This document shows, in pieces, positions 21,601-36,600 of a stretch of 64,000 nt of DNA. The DNA is taken from contig NC_090285.1 of the NCBI RefSeq assembly GCF_037392515.1, forward strand, positions 3,103,501-3,167,500, written 5' to 3'. Numbering within the stretch: the first letter of the stretch is position 1; each line of letters opens with the position of its first letter. The notes beneath the pieces are model-generated. The model searched no databases. It was not told the DNA's origin and was given only the letters and a program-made list of their open reading frames with translations. Origin of the DNA: Haliotis asinina. Lineage: Eukaryota; Mollusca; Gastropoda; Lepetellida; Haliotidae. The translations under genes and the position numbers were made by a program.

Positions 21601-24600
21601 GAAAATATTTAAGCAAATCATCTTAGACAGTGGACTGCCCTAAAGGTGAGAGGTAATTGGAGTGGTTACAGCCAGTGGATAATCCTTGAATGTCAACCAG
21701 CCCACCAAACAACATTTCCATATCTGTAGATGGCTGAACATTCAATACAGAGCTACATTTCATGCTCTCTGAATGTACCTTGTTAGTGAAAATGAATTGC
21801 ATTACTTGGGAACTGGGAAAAATTAATGAAAGAATTGAGTTTGTAATTTGGACTTCGCTTTTCATCATTTTGATGAGCATTTTTTGTTTCCTTAAGTCCC
21901 ACATGACCCGGTCTGACTCAGCCATTAACATATATTCCAAACTGTGGCACTGTTTCAGGGAGGGATGGAGGTGTGGATGTTTTGCTTTGACCTAAATATA
22001 TTGCACTTCAATGTCTTTCCACCTGGTACCAGCCCTTCATTATAAATATTAATATAATAAAATTGGTGATTGACCCCCATTGTGCTGACTGACAGGGTGG
22101 TCAATTACAGTGACCCATATTCAGAAAGGTTAGCACTAAAGTGGTGGAGTCTGTGGTTGTTCACAGTCATCCAGGAAGTTGTACAGGGTTTGGATTGTGC
22201 ATTTCCATACAGAATTTGTCTTGTTTCAGAGTTTCAGACTAAGTGAGTGAGTGAGTGAGTTTAGTTTTATGCCACACTCAGCTGCTGAGTGTTCCAGCTA
22301 TGTGGCGGCAGTCTGTAAATAATCGAGTCTGGACCAGACAATCCAGTGATCAACAGCATCAACATTGATTTGCGCAACTGGGAACCAATGACATGTGTCA
22401 ACCTAGTCAGCGAGTCTGACCATGCAATCCCATAAATCTTCTCTTACAACAGGCATAGTTGCCTTTTGTGGCTGGCATTCGTTGATGTTTTTGTTTCAGA
22501 ACACATTTGGTAGTGTAATTACTAATTCGTTTATTGATTGTGTACTTACTAATTTGTTAATTGCCTCTAATAGCGGTAATGATATTAAAGCAATGTTCAT
22601 TTCAGGTAGTATGATCTTTGTCCAAAAGTTGAGAATGTTGTTCATGCAGTCGACCAATGGTTTTCTTAGCTGTATCGTATGTAAATGGAGATATTAAACA
22701 GAACTATTGTTGACTTGGCAAATATACATGAAATATACTTATATACTTATATACTTATTCTGAGGTGTTGTTTCTAATGTTAGATGGGATGGTAGCACCC
22801 TCTGTTTGTGGTAGCAGGGATGGGGACCTTTAGGTTACTTTGGGGAGAGTACTTTTGTGTGATGCATAAGATGCCAGACACTTAGTTCCTGATGACATGA
22901 GTTATAGTTCATTTTGATGTCCTTTATTGTCTAATTGCAAGCATTCGCTCCTGACACTGAAGACCCGGGTTCGATTCCCCAAATGGGTACAGTGTGTGAA
23001 GTCCATTTTCTGGTGTCCCCTGCTGAGATATTGCTGTAATATTGCTAAAAAGTGGCATAAAACTAAACCCCCTCCCCCACTCACTCTAATTGCAATCTTT
23101 GGACCTTGGTGATGTTAATCACATGGTTTATGTGTCCATATACATCACATAGTGATAAGTTTGTGTATTTGTGTGTTGTATAATGCAGCAATGCCCCAGC
23201 TCCAGGACAGCAACTGAGCCTGGTGATATTAGTTAAGTTACAACACCCATGATATCTGTATGAAGAAGCGACATGTTATGAGCAGCTCAGCTGTGATAGT
23301 GTCACTTACAGGGCCAGTGTTGATGTTGACTGGTATTGTGACACTAACGGCAGGCTTGGCTATGTCTTAGGTCGAGATGACCTGCGATTATAGGCTGATC
23401 TGTATGTCTGAATGACAATAACCTTCAGTACATGTTTTCAACTATGACCTTTATTTGACCTGTGGTTGATGTTGACTGTCAGATCTCAGTTATGAACTTT
23501 GATCTTCAGAATTACTGTGCAAATACTGTTTAGTATTGGCCAGGACCTTGTCAACAACCATCTTGACACATTGAATGAAACTGTTGGACAGAACAGTAAA
23601 ACCTGGCACTATTTAACAAGTGAAACTTGCACTCTGCAGTAACAATATTTAGTAAATTAGCAGTTTTCGTAAACAGCCTCTATGCAATATTTCAGAAACA
23701 TTTAAGGGATCTAAAACATGATACAACTGTTCCTGCATTAATCTGTTGTTTGAATACATAAGAACATGAAATACATTTGAACCCCGTTTACTCGGAACCC
23801 ACGTATCCTGAAATCTCACCTTTCCCGATGATTTTTATGTGAAACTAAACTTACGTTCAGTAATTGTGCTCACTTAACTGGACCCCACACTTCTGGACCC
23901 AGAGGGCGAATTTTCAATTTATTCCCATAGGTTTCCATTGAAAAATGATCCACGTCATTACCGTTTACAGCACAACTATGTGATTTCATTCTTAATCTAT
24001 CGGAAGGCATTTGATGTGCATCGATTAATTAGCCTCAAAACACTAGGGACGCATGTCACTCAGATTGTTCATTAGGATTTGGCGATGTGAGAACATCTCA
24101 TCAGTAATGAAAACACATGTTAAGCAGGATTAAAGTAAACTACACTGTAATTATACTGTATAAATACACTGTATATTATAAGTGTAATATACACTTATAA
24201 ATCAACCCCTTCTATCTGTTGCGATGCAAGTTAAAAATAGCCTACCACATGATCTAAGTCATGTGATTCTGTCCGGAAGTTTACTTTTTGCAGACAGCAT
24301 AAGTTTGATGCGTTGTCATATGTTTTCAGGGCAACAAATGCATCTTTAAAATATAAAAAAAAAATGCAATTGGGGAAAAAAGTGACTTTTTGTCATGGAC
24401 TTGTGACACCTGAAGCTTCACTCGCCAAATGATTACATCCAGAGTGAGTGAGTGAGCGAGATTAGTTTTACGCCACACTCAGCAATATTCCAGCTATATG
24501 GCGGCGGTCTGTAAAAAATCGAGTCTGGACCAGACAATCCAGTGATCAGCAACATGAGCATCGATCTGCGCTATTGGGAACCAATGACATGTGTCAACCA

Positions 24601-27600
24601 AGTCAGCGAGCCTGACCACCCGATCCCGTTAGTCGCCTCTTACGACAAGCTGAGTCGCCCTTTATGGCAAGCATGGGTTGCTGAAGGCCTATTCTACCCC
24701 GTGACCTTCACGGGTCGATTACATCCAGACACCCTGACAACTTGTAACCTGCGTTCTATCTTCCATGTGTTAGCGGTACACTTATATGTTATGATGAGTC
24801 AATGTTATTACTATTGACTACTGATTTATTGATATACATACATGAAAACGATTTCACATTTGCTTTCACTTAATTTTCATATTTTGCTTGTTTGATCCAG
24901 TTAACTGGAGGTCTCGCTATCCGGACGATTTTCAAGTAAAACCAAAACATCCGGATAAACGGGGTTCGGCTATAGTTTCACAGAAAAGAATGTTCGAGTC
25001 TTGTCAGGTACAATAATCTGTGGTTATATCTTGACTAACATGCTTGTAGTGATCTGATAGATACTAGGGACTATTTCATTTGTCATGGCTACATACTGTA
25101 TGTTAGATAAGTTATTAATTATGATGAACTATGGTAGTAATGAACTGTAGTTAATGTTCACTATGACTGTAGTAGAATGTATGTAGCTAACTCGGTATAA
25201 CGGAGCAGTTGTAGCAATATGAGAGAACTGGGCATTCTATATATCTTCTTGTAAGTAATCTTTACAATTTGATTTAGGGATAAACCATTGATATGCCATC
25301 ATACCGGTGCACATGTACCTATACAGAGTTTTACAGTAGTGTACACACACTCCACTTGTTAAAGGACACATACTTATACGCGTGCAAACAAACTCACACA
25401 CAGTCACACTCTCCAAAAGCTAAATGAAACTTGCCAAGTCACTAAACATACCATATTTTTTGACTGCATGATGCAGTATTGCTAGAGCAATGCATTCACT
25501 GTTGTTGACATCCTACCCAGGTGATATAGCATGTTATTCCATGTCTGGTCTAGTATTAACTGGCTGCTAGTTGTAATACCGCCCACTTGCAGTTAAACAA
25601 CAAACATACTGTTTTACACTGTTTTTAGCAAGATTCTGATATTTCCCAGAACACCCCCACTCAAAACAACCCAACCAACACACACCACCCACAACGCCCC
25701 CATGCAAATCACCCCAACCAACAAACCCCACGCCCAACACCCCAGCCAACACACCCCACCCACAACAATCCCACCTAAAACATCCCAATCAACACATCCC
25801 ACCCACAACACCCCCACCCATCAAAAATACAACTACTCACAGCACCCCTAATCAAAACACCCTCACCCCCATGACCAACCCCCAAAACACCTCCACCCAC
25901 AACACCCCCACCAACAATACGCCCACCCTATAACACCTCCACCCACAATGCCCCCACCCAAAACACCTCCACCCCCACAAAACCCCCACCAACAACAAAC
26001 ACACACACACACACACCCCACCCACAACACCCCCACCAACAACATGTCCACCCACAACACCTCAACAGACAATACCCCGGCCATCAACACCCCTACCAAC
26101 AACAGCCTCCACCAACAACACACACCACACCCCCCTCCCAAAAAAAACACCCTCCACCCCCACCAACACGCCTCCCCAAACCCATGGTTCATAAAGAACT
26201 ATTACAGATTATTAAATGAGCTAGCCATCTGAGAGAATAGTGTCTCATACAGGGTCGTCAGTTCAGCTACACTGCCTGATGTCACTCCAGGCCTTGACAC
26301 CAGGCCAAGCTTGTGTGTCGATGCTTCTGTCAGCATTGTGAAGGCAGCCAGGTGAATGGCCGACCATGATGTCACTCCTGCAGTACCTGTAGCTACCTGT
26401 GGCTAGCAGGTGTATCAGGAGGCCCCTTGTATATTTGTGTAGCCAAGAACAACTGAAGGAATGGCGTTCCATAACTCTGTCAGTAAATGCTGCTCCTATT
26501 TTCTTTGATTCAACCATCAACAAGAAAGTTAAATAAATTTGTGAATAAATCACAATTTCTGAACATCAGCTGTGGCATTCCTGACTGTAGAGTAATAGCC
26601 AGTATAGACTATATATCACCCTGTATGCCACAGACCCCAGTATATACTCCCGCAAGAGGTTTATGAGTACTGTTAAGCTAATGACATGGTATGAGCTGGT
26701 ATTTGGAAGTATATGCAGCGATTCAGTGTAGAGCTAACACTGCTATCAAGCAAGTGATGAATAGTGCTGTAGATAAAGTATTTATGTACATGCATGAGTT
26801 AAGTTTTATTTATTAGAGGTGTAACGATACAGAATATTCACAATGGGATATGTATTGCAATATCTTGTGATTTAATTCGACGTACATCACAGTATGCTTG
26901 CTATCTGTAGTTATTTTCTGTAAAAATGTTAATTTTTATATTAAGTAACAGTGTAATTTTTTTACATAACCTTCAATTTCTAGCAAAAATTAACAATTTT
27001 ATGATCATAGAAACGTATCACATTATGAAAAAAAAAGTATCAACATATTTATTGTCATAAGGTATCATGATTAAGGACACCACAATATATCGTCACAGCT
27101 CTAGTGTTTATACAGAGGATGATAATGTTTATGATGTTAATACAGTACAAAATATGATGACTGTTTACACAGTGATAATGTTTACACAATGATAATGTTT
27201 ACACAATGATAATGTTTACAATGTTTACACAATGGTAATGTTTACACAGTGATGACTTTACACAATGATGACTGTTTACACAATAATGTTTACACAATGA
27301 TGACTGTTTACACAATGATAATGTTTACACAATGATAATGTTTACACAGATAATAGACACAGATGGAAGTTGGAGGACTACCGCAAAGTCAAGATAAGAT
27401 ATATGGCTTAAAAGTCTCTTTATTTGCTATGAAGTGCAACATCTCGATGTAGATTCTAAGATGGTTATTAAGCAGGGTTTCTCATTTTGTCAGTATTTTG
27501 GTTTGGGTACCTGGCCAGCTATAAAAAGTCTTATATATATATTGTGTTTGGTAATGAACAAATATAGTTCAAGTTGTGTCAAGTTATTGATTATCCTAAT

Positions 27601-30600
27601 CTCCATTCAACCCCACAGACAAGCGTTACATAGAGACACCTGCTGACTGTAGATAGATTAGTTAGACCCAGTGGTTTATCAATACGCTCCCCTCCGGCAA
27701 AGTGTTACATGTCCATCTCCTTGCTTGAGCAGCCAACCATCAATGTCGGATGTCACAAAGTCAGTGAATCTGTCAGGTCAGCACTCTGACAGAGATAGAA
27801 GAGACTCTGGTATGCATGGCCCTCTATTTATGTCCATATACTGAAGATGATCACAACATTGTGATAAGACAAGACATCCTGAGATTATAAGACAAAGCAT
27901 GATCATGCCGAAATGGCTACCAATAAAATCTTTTGATGCCTGGTGTAGTAGTGATTCACAATGGGAGCAGTGAGGTAGCTAGTGGTTGAAGTGTTCACTT
28001 GTCACACCGAGTTAGACCTGAGTTTGATTCCCAACATGGATACAATGTGTGAATCCCATTTCTGGTGTCCCCACTCTGATATTGCTGTTTCACAACAAGG
28101 GATTGAATGTATGGATATCAACTTCAAGTACGGTGAGGAAATACGTCCACAAAACAGAATCTGACAATCATGACCTTTTCCTCACCCAGTATTACTAAGT
28201 ACAATTGGTGGTGGCAATCACACAGTATATGTTCTATAGATGTGACCACTATTATATATTATATAAGTGCCACTATTTTCATAGTGTCTTGATTTCACCA
28301 CTGAAGATCAGAAATACAAACTATAAATGTTTATGACTGAATTAGCCTTCCATAGATTCTTCACCTAAGATTGTCAAGATATGACCAGAAAAACGTTCTG
28401 CACGTGCAACTCTGTTTCCCTACCATCTGAATCTTGAAAATCGAGTTTCACACACTTGGTTTCACTGGTCTGTTGTGAGATTCTCCTTTCACTTTAGACT
28501 TAGAAAATCAGTCATGGTGAGAAAAATCAGTCAAGGGAAGGAGAAAGTTAACTGCTCCTGAGAGATGGCAGGTGATAAGCATGAAAAATGCTGATAAATT
28601 TGCATTATGCTTAGATTGTTTTTTAAAACAAGATAAACTTGCTTTGAGACAACAATAGCGTGACTTAAAGTTTACAAAATGAGTTTAAAATAGCCATAGA
28701 TCCCGTTATGATAATTACTATTGAGTATCCAAAGTAGCAGATCACAAAAATAATGGGTGGGGCTTAACTTTTGTGCAGGTGTACATAATGTTTACTGGCC
28801 AGTCATCCTCACCCTGCCTGGACATATGACTTAAGCAGCGCATATTTCATTAACTGAAGTGTTTCTTATGGACCAGCCCTTACAGGCTTTAGTGAGTGAG
28901 TGAGTATAGTTTTATGGTGCACTTATTAATATTTCAGCAGTATCACCATGGGTACAGGCTTAGGGGCAGTGGGGTAGTCTAGTGATTAAACCTTTTACTC
29001 ATCGTGCCAAAGACCCAGATTTGATTCCCCATATTGGTATACTGTGTGAATTCCTGGTGTCCTCGGCTGTAATATTGCTGGAATATTACTAAAGGCAGTG
29101 TCAATTCACTCACTCACTCACTCACTCACTCACTCACTCACTCACTCACTCACTCAGGCTTTATGAGGACAATATGTTTCTAAGAAACTGTTATAATTCT
29201 GTTCATCTACACTGTCTCAAGGTCAGGGTACAATATCTTCAATCATTCTCAATGATACAGAATGAGATAAACCATCTTCATCAGAAACTGTGCATCACAA
29301 AATAAGTGTGATATCTTGTGTACAGCGTCATATTGTGATATGTGTTCACTGGAATTTTACAGAATTTGTTATTGCAGTTAACAGGTTAATCTATATAAGG
29401 TGTGCCCCAAACCAGTAAATACATTCATTACAGTTTGGGAAAGTTTCATATCATCAGGGTATCATACATGTGATCAACCAGTCAATGGCTGCATGTGACT
29501 TATCGCTCATTTTTGTCCTAATGGTGTTTTTCACATATCTAGATTTTCATACTAGATGTGGTCACAAACGTTGTCATGTCTGATCTGATCTGATATATAT
29601 CTACTTTTGTGAGACAAAGAACACCACCTGAAACATAGTATAACCAGAAAAAATCTGATTTAATGTTCAATTCAGCAATAAACCTGTGTCACTCACTCAC
29701 TCACTCACTCACTCACTCACTCACTCACTCACTCACTCACTCACTCACACACTCACACACACACACACACACATACACTCACACACACTCACACAACTAT
29801 CACCAACAAGCCTGTCATCTTGACTATCAGGTTGTACCTGCCTTGTGCTACATCTGACTCATCTGACCCGACCACGTCATCAGTATCTCAACACTTGCCA
29901 TAATGAATGATAAAATGGAACAGTTATGGACAGTTGAAGATCACACATTACCAAACAATGAGCTGGCTTTTCCACGTGGACATATTGATTATGATGCACA
30001 TGTTATACACAGATTATGCCTCATGTTAAGGACACCATGAGGTAACTGTCCATAATTACAGGGTGATACCAGTAATAACAAAGGGTGGTATCAGGAAGAA
30101 ACGCAAAATAATACTTTGTAAACATCAAACACAATGTGCAGGACTAGCTGATTGTCCGTGCTAAAGCACTTGGTACAGTGGTTAGTCAGAATGGCCCCCA
30201 CAGGCTACCATACTGATGTATGAAAAACATGGAATATATAGAAATTATGGAAATAAGTAAGGCTATGTATATTTTTATGGTATTGTCCTGCGGTGTGTAT
30301 TGGTGTAAGAGATACATAATTTGATATTCAGGGGGTGAATTTGTTCAAACTGTGTGCAGCTTGACTTTGTTCTAAAAACAACTGTGGGTCCCTATACACT
30401 AGAGCATTGTATCATCAGCTGATGTAGACATTATCACATGTATCATATACAGCTGGTAACACTCACTCACTCTGTTCAAGTTGTGGGACATTGAACATGT
30501 TTCAGATGGGAAATACGGTATACATCAAGCTGTATGGCCCTGATGTGTTAAGATCTCTAATAATTTTCAAGTATAATATTTCCGTTAATGCTTAATGTTA

Positions 30601-33600
30601 CAATATTAATGTAAAACTTTCTCATGACTGGTAATTTCCCAGAAGTAATCTGTTTTCTCTGGCCTAGTAATGGCAGCCATCATGAAAGCATTTACACAAC
30701 ACACTGATTTGTGATTCCTTTAATTCTGCAGGAGCTACTTTATAAAGATTTGTCACGCAATTCAGTGTAGTTGTATGAAAAAAAACATATTTTCATCTCC
30801 CGGATTACTGCTGCAAGTAGCGTTATGTGTCTATGTCCAAACTGATACATGAGCTCAGAAATCTAACAAAAAACAAAGAAATGTTAACAATTAGCTATGG
30901 TAGTATGAAATTAAAGGTCACATGCAACGTAAAACACAACATTGAAGATCCTGGCACCTTTCGGTATTCACTACCGAAACAAATCATCAAAAATGCCAAT
31001 TCAACCTATAAAGTTGAAAAAAATGTGATGAAAAAAGAGCCCACGAAATCTGAGTTCAAACCATTCACTGAATTTCCACTGGGGGAAAAAGTGGTTTCAA
31101 AAGCTGTGATGCGCAGCACCCATGAATCTTACTTTCTTCTGACTCGCCATACTTCTAAAATCATCTTTCTGTACACACAGTGAGCCCTCAGCATGTCAGC
31201 AAATGAACCGGCCAATCGGAAGCCATCGTTACACTTGAGTGCACCCCCACCCGCTATGACTGGGTTCGGTCTCCCAAATGCTTCTTTTCAAAGGATTAGT
31301 AAGCCCAAGTACAAAATATTGCACTTTTGAATTGCGATTGTACGCTTATAATTTTGTTTATTTGTTTTCTTTTACAAACAGCAATGTAAATTATGAGTCA
31401 TGAATAAGTGATAATTGTGTTTTAATTATGTTTGATTATTTTATTGCATGTGACCTTTAACTAGTTTTACAAATCAGTATAAAACACTGCAATGTGGCAG
31501 TACACAATAGAGTGACAGTACAAAATGCACTGGTAGGACAACTACATTTGTACTATGCAAGGTCAGTGGTGATACAGTGAAGGCAGTGATAGTAAACTTC
31601 CTCTAGCAGCTGCCAAAATATGCCACTGGATGGACATCCAGGTTGAAGACATCTTTCACTCGTTTTGATCTACGGACATTTTTACTGTAGCATTGAAATA
31701 CCTTCTGGAGCGTTCCCTACCATGCTGGATTAGGCAATAGCTGCTGCAGTACATTGCAGAATACATCTAACTCTTAAGCATCCAAATATAGTTTAGGTAA
31801 CTTCCACACCACTGTTTATATTTAAGGTAGTATCAGATTCCTAACACCTAATTATTCTTAAATCACACTGTTATGAACCTTTTCTGTATTAATGATGGAA
31901 GCAATGGCCAGGTATCGAATGGACAGTTGTTTGGTTTTAGTTGTTATTATTCACCATAAACCATTTCTTAGAAATTGTGGTGATCATAATCTAGTGTTAT
32001 TTTGCTCAAACCATACAACCAATACTTGGGATGGAAGGTGATGTTTTCTGTTTGTCAGTTTTGTAAATCAACAAAACAGAATTATTGTTCATGAGTTCCA
32101 TGTCAAGTTGATAATCTGTCAATACACAGGCTGATAAAACTATGACAAATGTCATAGTGTCATAAGATGCCTTTATTACCAGTGCTGAAAGCAACCTTAA
32201 AAGAATTATTACCAGTTAAAGAGGTCTAAAAAATAATTTCTTTAACGTGATGAGATTGTGTTCATTGTGATCAGTCTGACAACTGATAATGTCTCCCTCA
32301 CACAGCAGTTAATTGGTGACAGGGCAGCCAAGGTATGGTATGGATTCACTGAATGGTGGCCTTTCTTACTGCCCCCTGATGTGACTCTTGTGAGATTGAT
32401 GAAAATTGGTAACAGTGAAGTGAAGCATCTTCCCTCCTTCCCTCCTACATAAAGCCAATGTTTCTGACACTGGTATTTCAGGAGCTGTAGACTTGATGAA
32501 GGTGAAATCCATTTGGCAAATCTATCTGTGCCAACATTTTGATTTTATGTGGGACACAAGTTTGGGCACGGGTTTAGAAAAAAACTGAAGCCATGTTATT
32601 AATCAGCGTCAAATCCATAGAAGCTGGGTGATGCTGAACTGTATTGTTTACAGTCCGTGATGTCGTAAAACATCTTTGGCGAACAAACGTGACTGACTGA
32701 CTGAGCGAGTGAGGGTGGTTGCGTTGGGGAGGAAGGAAGATGGTTGGGTTAAGTGAGTGTCCTTTATATACAACAAGGTATACCTTGTTTGCAGAAATCC
32801 TTGACTTGTGTCATATGCCTGCGCACTTTGGTGATTGATTATGTAGATCACTCACAGCCACATGTTGTCATAACACTACCCAGTTATGTGTTTAAGTGTG
32901 TTTTACTGCTGGTTGAAGGTTAAGCATGGCCCATGTCACAAGGCAAAAATATGTTTAGTCAGCTCACATTATCACAGATCTATTTATCTCAACCACGAGT
33001 CATCCTTTATACACCTGATTCAGCTGTGTCCTCATGGTCCTTTGGGCCACATGTCATCCTTTGTAGACCTGATCCAGCTGTGTCCTCATGGTTCTTTGGG
33101 CCAAGTGTCATCCTTTATAGGCCTGATCCAGCTGTGTCCTCATGGTCCTTAGGGCCACAAGTCATCCTTTGTACAACTGATTCGGCTGTGTCCTCATGGT
33201 CCTTAGGGCCACATGTCATCCTTTGTACACCTTGTCCAGCTGTGTCCTCATGGTTCTTTGGGCCGAGTGTCATCCTTTATAGGCCTGATCCAGCTGTGTC
33301 CTCATGGTCCTTTTGGCCACAAGTCATCCTTTGTTCACCTGATCCAGCTGTGTCCTCATGGTCCTTAGGGCCACATGTCATCCTTTGTACACCTTGTCCA
33401 GCTGTGTCCTCATGGTTCTTTGGGCCGAGTGTCATCCTTTTGTAGACCTGCTCCAGCTGTGTCCTCATGGTCCTTTGGGCCACGTGTCATCCTTTATAGA
33501 CCTAATCCCGCTGTGTCCTCATGGTCCTTAGGGCCACAAGTCATCCTTTGTACACCTTGTCCAGCTGTGTCCTCATGGTTCTTTGGGCCGAGTGTCATCC

Positions 33601-36600
33601 TTTATAGGCCTGATCCAGCTGTGTCCTCATGGTTCTTTGGGCCACGTGTCATCCTTTGTAGACCTGATCCAGCTGTGTCCTCATGGTTCTTTGGGCCGAG
33701 TGTCATCCTTTATAGGCCTGATCCAGCTGTGTCCTCATGGTCCTTTGGGCCACGTGTCATCCTTTGTAGACCTAATCCCGCTGTGTCCTCATGGTCCTTA
33801 GGGCCACAAGTCATCCTTTGTACACCTTGTCCAGCTGTGTCCTCATGGTTCTTTGGGCCGAGTGTCATCCTTTATAGGCCTGATCCAGCTGTGTCCTCAT
33901 GGTCCTTAGGGCCACAAGTCATCCTTTGTACACCTGATTCGGCTGTGTCCTCATGGTCCTTAGGGCCACAAGTCATCCTTTATAGACCTGTTCCACCTAA
34001 TGACCCCAAGTCATCTTTTATAGACCTGTTCTACTTACGTCTTCAAGTTCCTTTGGACTTCAAAAATTCTTTGTACACATGATCAAATGGTACGTGTTTC
34101 TTTGGGCACCAAGCATCCTTTATACACATGATCGAATGGTACATGGTCCTGTGAGCACCAAGCCTCCTTTATACACATGATCAAATGGTACATGTTCCTT
34201 TGGGCACCAAGCATCCTTTATACACATGATCAAATGGTACATGTTCCTTTGGGCACCAAGCATCCTTTACACACATGATCTAATGGTACATGTTTCTTTG
34301 GGCAACAAGCATCCTTTATACAGATGATCGAATGGTACATGTTCCTTTGGGCAACAAGCATCCTTTATACACATGTTCCTGCTATGTCCTCATGGTCCTT
34401 TGGGCCACACAAGGCCACTAGCATGTCCTTTGCACACATGTTAAAGAGGTGTCCTCATGTTTCGTTGGGCCCCAAGTCTCTTTTATACACATGTTTAAGA
34501 GGTGTCCATATGTTGTTCTGCCCATAGTATCTCTTATACACATGTATTAGAAGTGTCCTCAAGGTTCTTCGTGTCCTCAAGGTTCTTCGTGCCCTGCAAG
34601 CCTCTTTTATACACGTTCAATCTGTCTCCTGAAAGTGACACTTAGCTGCAAGATCATAATAGAAGCCCTTGGCATTTTGTAAAGTAACAGACGAGTCTTG
34701 CCACGACAGCCATTCCTGTAATGATGAACCCTGTGTATGATGGGGCAGTGGTTGAGTCATGGATGCCAATAGGAAGGCCAACTCAGACCACCTTATTGTG
34801 GAACACTGAATACCTGGACATGGTATCTGTCAAGTGCATGTATGAAGTTCTGCCCTACTGCTGCACCCCTCTGTGCTAGCATCCTTTTCTTCTAACCCTA
34901 CAGCCATCTCAGTGGTTGAACTTGTTACTTAGTGACTGGCATTTATTTCTACAGAGGGATGCCAAATTCGTTCATCCATTCTTTTTCATTACCCATTGCA
35001 AATGTTTCTTTGGCCATTTTCATTTCTATTTTATTTCAGCTGTCATGTAATTAGGTTAGTGAGGATACAGTGGGGATTAATTTTGGCTGCTGTTCACTAT
35101 CCAATCTGATTAGGTGAAGATATGTAATTCATTTGGGAAATCATGAAAAGTAAGTTAGCTGTCAAAAACATGTCCCAGTTCACACTTAAGTGGCATCCTT
35201 ACGGATATCAACAAAACTATATAAACGTCGCTATGACTGGGGTTTGAGAGGAAGGCTCGTGTAATGCTGCTTCTATGGAGGCGGAAGTGATGATGACCGG
35301 CGAGGGCAGGAGAGGTGTTGTGCAGAGAACGCACAGACCCACAGACCCATGCACACATGCATGCCATGCAGCACGCACCCCATGAAGTTTCCAGTTATGT
35401 ATATTCCAGATCACTATGATGGGACATAAAAGTATAACAAACATTTTCAACTTCCATAAGGCATTCAACAGTGTGAGACAAACATACAAAGTATGTTGTT
35501 CAAGCGATGTTAGTGGACATATCAGAGCCAGTAGGAGTATGTTCAAGTGAGACACCATGCATCACATTGTCAGTGGACATATAGGATCCACATTGCGTAT
35601 GTTCATTTGTGACCCCATACATGGTGATTAGCTGGCACTGGCACTGCAGCATGACCTCAGTGTTTAAACACTTGTCTACTCTTGTGAGATAATATTGGGG
35701 ATTCTCACACAGACTACATCTTTATATTTCAGATAATTTTTGTCTCAAGTTAATGGAATATGAGGTCATCCATATGCATAATACAGTGTGTTGCTGCACC
35801 AACTTACAGAGGACAGCTTGTGCGAGTCTAGAAGTGTGATGTGTCCGTTGTCACTTCCAGAGTTGTTTGTGGAGGTACAGTCCAGCATCATCAGCAGATG
35901 GCCCAGACTATGTAACAGTATGCTGGTTCTATCCTGTAATGACTCACGTCAGTACATCACTGGATGGCCCAGACTATGTAACAGTATGCTGGTTCTATCC
36001 TGTAATGACTCACGTCAGTACATCACTGGATGGCCCAGACTATGTAACAGTATGCTGGTTCTATCCAGTAATGACTCACGTCAGTACATCACTGGATGGC
36101 CCAGACTATGTAACAGTATGCTGGTTCTATCCTGTAATGACTCACGTCAGTACATCACTGGATGGACCAACTGTGGAGTAATATTGTCAGGTTCTAGACA
36201 TAATCTCTAGTACCTAACTGACTGCATGTAGAAGTGCCATGGCATTTTACGGTCCTGGTGGTAGGATAATGTATTGTGTAGGTGACTTGGGTCGTATCTT
36301 GATGGAGACTGTGTTTGTATGGTGCAGCTGGTGGTCATATTAACTTAGCATGTCAGAAATATAATGACTCTTATCACCATGTACATAGCAGCAGTTAATC
36401 AGTCTCTAAAATTAACATATTTTATGAAAAAGTAGCACATAGTACAAAAAAAGATTTTCTTCTGGACATGCCACAATTTCTAGACTAATGTAGTCTTTCT
36501 TGGATATATTTGTATGACAGGCTAGACTTGGACTAAAGCAATTGAAAGATTAGGTGTCAAACAATACAATTTTGTGCTCAGGTGTAAGTACAGAACAGTT

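Noticed and set aside
24542..24817. 91-codon plus-strand frame, with a similar minus-strand frame at 53485-53688
   Set aside because: Both are read from SINE S1 sequence, which is non-coding.
30827..31183. 118-codon plus-strand frame
   Set aside because: It crosses the left end of a TTAA MITE, so it mixes flank and transposon; no known domain.
33375..34082. 235-codon plus-strand frame in the 54-bp array
   Set aside because: The unit length is divisible by 3 and another frame over the same DNA is also open, so openness is due to composition.
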